Origin: an uncultured Finegoldia sp.
Lineage (GTDB): Bacteria; Bacillota; Clostridia; Tissierellales; Peptoniphilaceae
Length of the DNA stretch: 44,774 nt
Direction of reading: 5' to 3'
Assembly (NCBI RefSeq): GCF_947252345.1
Contig: NZ_CAMXVC010000012.1
Span: forward strand, 1-44,774
Part shown: positions 43,243 through 44,774 of the stretch, piece by piece
How the letters are laid out: the number at the start of each line of letters is the position of its first letter
Numbering within the stretch: position 1 is the first letter of the stretch
Notes under the pieces: generated by a model
What the model was told of the DNA's origin: nothing
Database searches by the model: none
The model's input: only the letters and a program-made list of their open reading frames with translations
Position numbers and translations under genes: made by a program

Positions 43243-43992
43243 CTATATTTCTTTTAAAAATTTCAATGCCAAATGCAATTTTCCAAAATCGTGGTTGCCA
43301 CTATGGAGTCCTTCGACCTCATACGAGCTATCATTTAGGACATCTCCTGCTTCCAGAAAATTATAAAGTTCAAATCCGTAAAAATCACAAGCTGCTTGAA
43401 CACCTGCAAGCTCCATTTCCACTGCTATACACCCTTCTGACTTTCTCTTTAAGACAAGTGCTCGTGTCTCACGAAGCATAACATCTGTAGTCCAGACCTT
43501 TCCCTTAGTATAGGGAACTTTTTCCTTGGTGAAAAATTCTTCTAGCTTTTCATGATTTTTAATATCCAAATAATCTGAAGGAGCCGCATAATAATAAGAT
43601 GCCCCCTCACCTCTATAAGCCTCTGTTGGTATAATGTACTTTCCAAAAGTCTTTTCCTTGTCAAGACTGCCACAAGAGCCAAACATAATAAATTTATTTG
43701 CACCTGTAATCCAATTAACTTCTACACAACCTCCTGAAGCAAGGGCTGAACCTATCATAGTAAGGTAAAACACAAATTCTTGACCCTCAAATCTGCTTTT
43801 ATATACTGGCCTTGACCCATTTACAGAGCCTATATTTCCAATTTCTTCGCACTCAAAGTTATCAAGCAAATATTCTAGTATGCTTTTTGAAAATATTATC
43901 AAGCATTTTTCTGCAATATTTTTCTTTTCTCCGTAAAAGTCTCTTAGACTGATAAGTGACTCTGTTTCATTATCATAACTGTCTATTATCAT
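43243..43992 (-). CDS. Nucleoside phosphorylase (uridine phosphorylase-like)
   Basis: A 249-residue PNP_UDP-family enzyme that splits nucleosides with phosphate. Visible features are MIGSALASGG, the phosphate/ribose region FGSCGSLD, YRGEGASYYY, TTDVMLRE, and the nucleoside-binding CIAVEMELAGVQAACDFYG. The EMEL motif and lengths fit uridine phosphorylase-like members, but base preference is uncertain. The ATG at 43992 follows AGAGGTG; an in-frame start at 44052 lies upstream of the promoter-like TATAAT (minus strand, about 44016-44021) and is rejected. It stands alone between two gene fragments, so it may have arrived with mobile DNA. Confidence 0.85.
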   Translation of the reverse strand: MIIDSYDNETESLISLRDFYGEKKNIAEKCLIIFSKSILEYLLDNFECEEIGNIGSVNGSRPVYKSRFEGQEFVFYLTMIGSALASGGCVEVNWITGANKFIMFGSCGSLDKEKTFGKYIIPTEAYRGEGASYYYAAPSDYLDIKNHEKLEEFFTKEKVPYTKGKVWTTDVMLRETRALVLKRKSEGCIAVEMELAGVQAACDFYGFELYNFLEAGDVLNDSSYEVEGLHSGNHDFGKLHLALKFLKEI

Positions 43993-44090
43993 AGTTTCAC
44001 CTCTTAATTTATATAATATATTATAGCATTCACATTTTCTTGACAACAGCACTACACTCTCAGCCGTCGAATCTTACCAATCGATGCTCT

Positions 44091-44328
44091 TCAATAGCAT
44101 CTCCTGGGAAAGTTTTGCATGGCACCTACCTCTGTTATGGAGATAGTTTTTGTTGTAGGGTCATAATCATAGCCAAGGCAACCTTGAAAACCAATAAGCT
44201 CCCCCTTTTCCATTTTAATTTTCAGTCTTTTTTTTACATGGGCTGAGGTATTTTCTACTTCTTGTTGAGCTACTGAACTTAATATTGTTAATGGCAACTC
44301 TCATACTATAAATCTTTATTGCTTGCAT
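44091..44328 (-). pseudogene. Decayed large serine recombinase with an internal deletion
   Basis: From 44328 an AGGAGG ribosome site and ATG open a frame MQAIKIYSMRVA that resembles the N-terminus of large serine recombinases (MxAIKI...RVAAYCRVS). Immediately after, in a different frame, comes LTILSSVAQQEVENTSAHVK, then KMEKGELIGFQGCLGYDYDP: the middle of the same enzyme family, just after the catalytic domain. The roughly 140-190 residues that should lie between, including the catalytic serine, are gone, and homology ends again near 44130. This is the remnant of an integrative element's recombinase. Confidence 0.8.
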
Positions 44329-44426
44329 TTTACCTCCTATGTAAGCTGATTTTTTCCCTTGATAAGCGTAATGGATTTGAAATATGCTAATCTCACATAA
44401 AAAATTTAGAAATATTCACACTTTAA

Positions 44427-44536
44427 AGTATTTTGATTTTTATAGAAAGATGACAAAATACCCCTCACTTTATAAAGTGAAATTCACCCTCTTTGGTAAC
44501 CAGAATTTTTATTTTTCTGTAGTATTTTGATTTTTA
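44427..44536. repeat. 16-base direct repeat enclosing a palindrome
   Basis: AGTATTTTGATTTTTA is present at 44427-44442 and exactly again at 44521-44536, 94 bases apart. Between them CACTTTATAAAGTG (44467-44480) is a perfect 14-base palindrome. The 44329-44556 stretch holds no gene. It could be a small duplication or an element end. Confidence 0.6.
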
Positions 44537-44556
44537 ATGATTAATTTGGACATAAA

Positions 44557-44590
44557 AAGAGGACTTATGCTATTAAGCATAAATCCTCTT
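44557..44590 (-). terminator. Terminator of the gene leaving the right edge
   Basis: AAGAGGA and TTATGCT on one side pair with AGCATAA and TCCTCTT on the other, one internal mismatch and a four-base loop. On the minus strand TTTTT follows. It lies about 130 bases after the partial coding region at the edge. Confidence 0.85.
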
Positions 44591-44720
44591 AAGAGAAATA
44601 AATTTGCTCTTTATCTATATTTTAAATTTGATTTTTTATGAAAATTACCAGTATAGCTTAAACAATAGATGTAAATTAACTCCATTATTTAATCAATTTT
44701 TCCTCACAAATAAATATTGA

Positions 44721-44774
44721 TTAAATCACTCCTGCTTTTTCAAAATGCTTTTTGAGTATCTTTGTTGCAACGAA
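44721..44774 (-). CDS. C-terminal end of a gene running off the right edge
   Basis: Seventeen sense codons (FVATKILKKHFEKAGVI) end in TAA at 44721-44723, and a terminator follows. The frame is open to the window edge. Too little is visible to name the protein. The terminator downstream supports a real gene. Confidence 0.5.
   Translation of the reverse strand, partial: FVATKILKKHFEKAGVI

Overview
The window is AT-rich, densely coding DNA from a low-GC Gram-positive anaerobe (Firmicutes). The best guess is a Peptoniphilaceae member such as Finegoldia magna. The evidence is a cell-wall protein with a YSIRK-like export signal and an LPKAG sorting motif, AGGAGG-type ribosome binding sites with occasional TTG/GTG starts, A/T-rich codon choice, and a gene set built around amino acids, peptides and glycerate. 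The species name is inference; no rRNA or tRNA gene was seen.

Layout. 0.4-2.5 kb (minus): a zinc-ribbon membrane protein and a divergent PfkB-type sugar kinase. 2.6-7.4 kb (minus): a tight five-gene run, glgP - thioredoxin-like - corA - unknown - folA, ending in a terminator that overlaps the folA stop codon. 7.6-10.0 kb (plus): ddl-murF, peptidoglycan D-Ala-D-Ala synthesis and addition. 10.1-13.0 kb (minus): xth - rmlD-like - dicarboxylate/amino acid symporter. 13.2-16.1 kb (plus): a large M16C metallopeptidase. 16.1-17.1 kb: two truncated genes joined head to head, apparently the scar of a deletion that removed the middle of a sugar-uptake locus. 17.2-19.4 kb (minus): an isolated PilB/PilC (ComGA/ComGB-like) pair. 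19.5-22.0 kb (minus): an exporter-type ABC protein and an unknown membrane protein. 22.0-22.2 kb: a cluster of DnaA boxes. 22.3-25.1 kb (plus): an S9 peptidase and a YihY protein. 25.2-28.7 kb: a CdaR regulator divergent from glycerate kinase and a GntP permease. 28.8-32.5 kb (minus): BrnQ, then a YdjY-like lipoprotein with a YdjZ-like (TVP38/TMEM64) membrane protein and a truncated CobW-type GTPase upstream. 33.1-37.6 kb (minus): a 1494-residue wall-anchored surface protein. 37.8-42.2 kb: a two-component system divergent from a three-gene ABC transporter of the lantibiotic-immunity (LanFEG/Cpr) type. 42.3-44.8 kb: a methyltransferase, a nucleoside phosphorylase, gene fragments (DUF4357, serine recombinase) and the end of a gene that leaves the window.

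Most of the window is ordinary chromosome. The parts that deserve attention are the DnaA-box cluster with no replication gene nearby, the deletion scar at about 16.42 kb, the self-contained antimicrobial-peptide sensing and export module with repeats in its divergent promoter, the pilus-motor pair without pilins, the YdjY/YdjZ pair, and the decayed right end. Convergent gene pairs are nearly always separated by a well-formed hairpin terminator, which makes the transcription units easy to define.
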